Shown here piece by piece: positions 63,823-64,000 of a DNA stretch of 64,000 nucleotides. Source of the DNA: Niallia alba (GTDB taxonomy: Bacteria > Bacillota > Bacilli > Bacillales > Cytobacillaceae); contig NZ_JABBPK010000001.1 in the NCBI RefSeq assembly GCF_012933555.1, forward strand, positions 4,132,001 to 4,196,000, written 5' to 3'. Under the pieces are notes generated by a model that searched no databases, was not told where the DNA came from, and saw nothing but the letters and a program-made list of their open reading frames with translations. The translations under genes and the position numbers were made by a program. Every line of letters starts with the position of its first letter. Position 1 is the stretch's first letter.

Positions 63823-64000
63823 ATGCTCCGCCTCCCTTATTTTCTTTAGGCTCTTTTCGAATAATAATACGTTTTGCTATGTATGAAGTCCTTGATTACA
63901 GACACAAACAGTTAATCCAGAAAGAATAGCCCCTTTCAGTTTAGGGACCTCCTTTCCCTCAGAAGTCAAGATTATCTGCTTTAGTCAATACTACTCAATT

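Noticed and set aside
1-64000. tRNA or rRNA genes, classical riboswitches or T-boxes
   Set aside because: None could be recognised by eye in any intergenic region; a covariance search would be needed to exclude weak candidates.

Overview
The window is chromosomal DNA of a low-GC Gram-positive bacterium of the Bacillaceae. The block fliT-fliS-fliD-flaG-hag-csrA-fliW-(yviE)-flgL-flgK-flgN-flgM-yvyF-comFC-comFA-degV-degU, together with prfB-secA, hpf and ftsEX-ctpB, follows the Bacillus subtilis order. Shine-Dalgarno sites are strong AGGAGG types, and TTG starts are common. Species cannot be fixed from this sequence. Almost every gene lies on the minus strand, so most operons read from high to low coordinate.

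Region by region. 1-7.5 kb: a polyol/pentitol-type PTS locus (IIC partial, two tandem IIB, IIA, a BglG/MtlR-type regulator) with transketolase, a phosphofructokinase-like protein that has lost its catalytic residues, and RpiB; two CcpA-type cre matches sit upstream of its units. 8-10.5 kb: an MFS exporter and aldo-keto reductase divergent from an HxlR regulator with palindromic operators. 10.6-18.4 kb: CtpB protease, a Zn/Cd-type P-type ATPase with its CzrA-like repressor, a coiled-coil M23 murein hydrolase, FtsX and FtsE. 18.9-20.7 kb: an IS110-family element apparently nested in a small inverted-repeat element. 21-26 kb: YitT protein, UppP, and a GT2/GtrA/membrane-protein glycosylation trio. 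26.4-30.4 kb: prfB with its programmed frameshift, and secA. 30.7-39.7 kb: a nine-gene operon with a peptide ABC transporter, gamma-glutamyltransferase, two CHR transporters and a DUF1028 protein, resembling an uptake and breakdown route for gamma-glutamyl peptides. 41.5-45 kb: Lrp regulator, hpf with a SigB promoter, a small acidic ORF, an orphan glgC and a REP-flanked transposase remnant. 45-64 kb: late flagellar genes, csrA/fliW, comF operon, DegV, Sda and DegU.

The most unusual part is 47.9-52.6 kb. The flagellin gene hag is split by a 366-nt group I intron without an ORF; splicing restores the normal flagellin C-terminus. Just past hag, on the opposite strand and outside the intron, lies a LAGLIDADG homing endonuclease gene killed by two frameshifts and a stop. 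Next to it an intact insertion sequence with 8-bp target duplications has landed between a SigD promoter and flaG, the first gene of the flaG-fliD-fliS-fliT operon.

Several repeat families run through the window: a 21-bp minisatellite at two loci, a GC-rich element with terminal inverted repeats and 8-bp duplications, a ~145-bp double-hairpin repeat, and REP-like arms around a RAYT fragment. Regulation of flagellin is visible at each layer: SigD promoters for flgM, hag and flaG, FlgM (anti-SigD), and a CsrA-type hairpin in the hag leader next to csrA and fliW.
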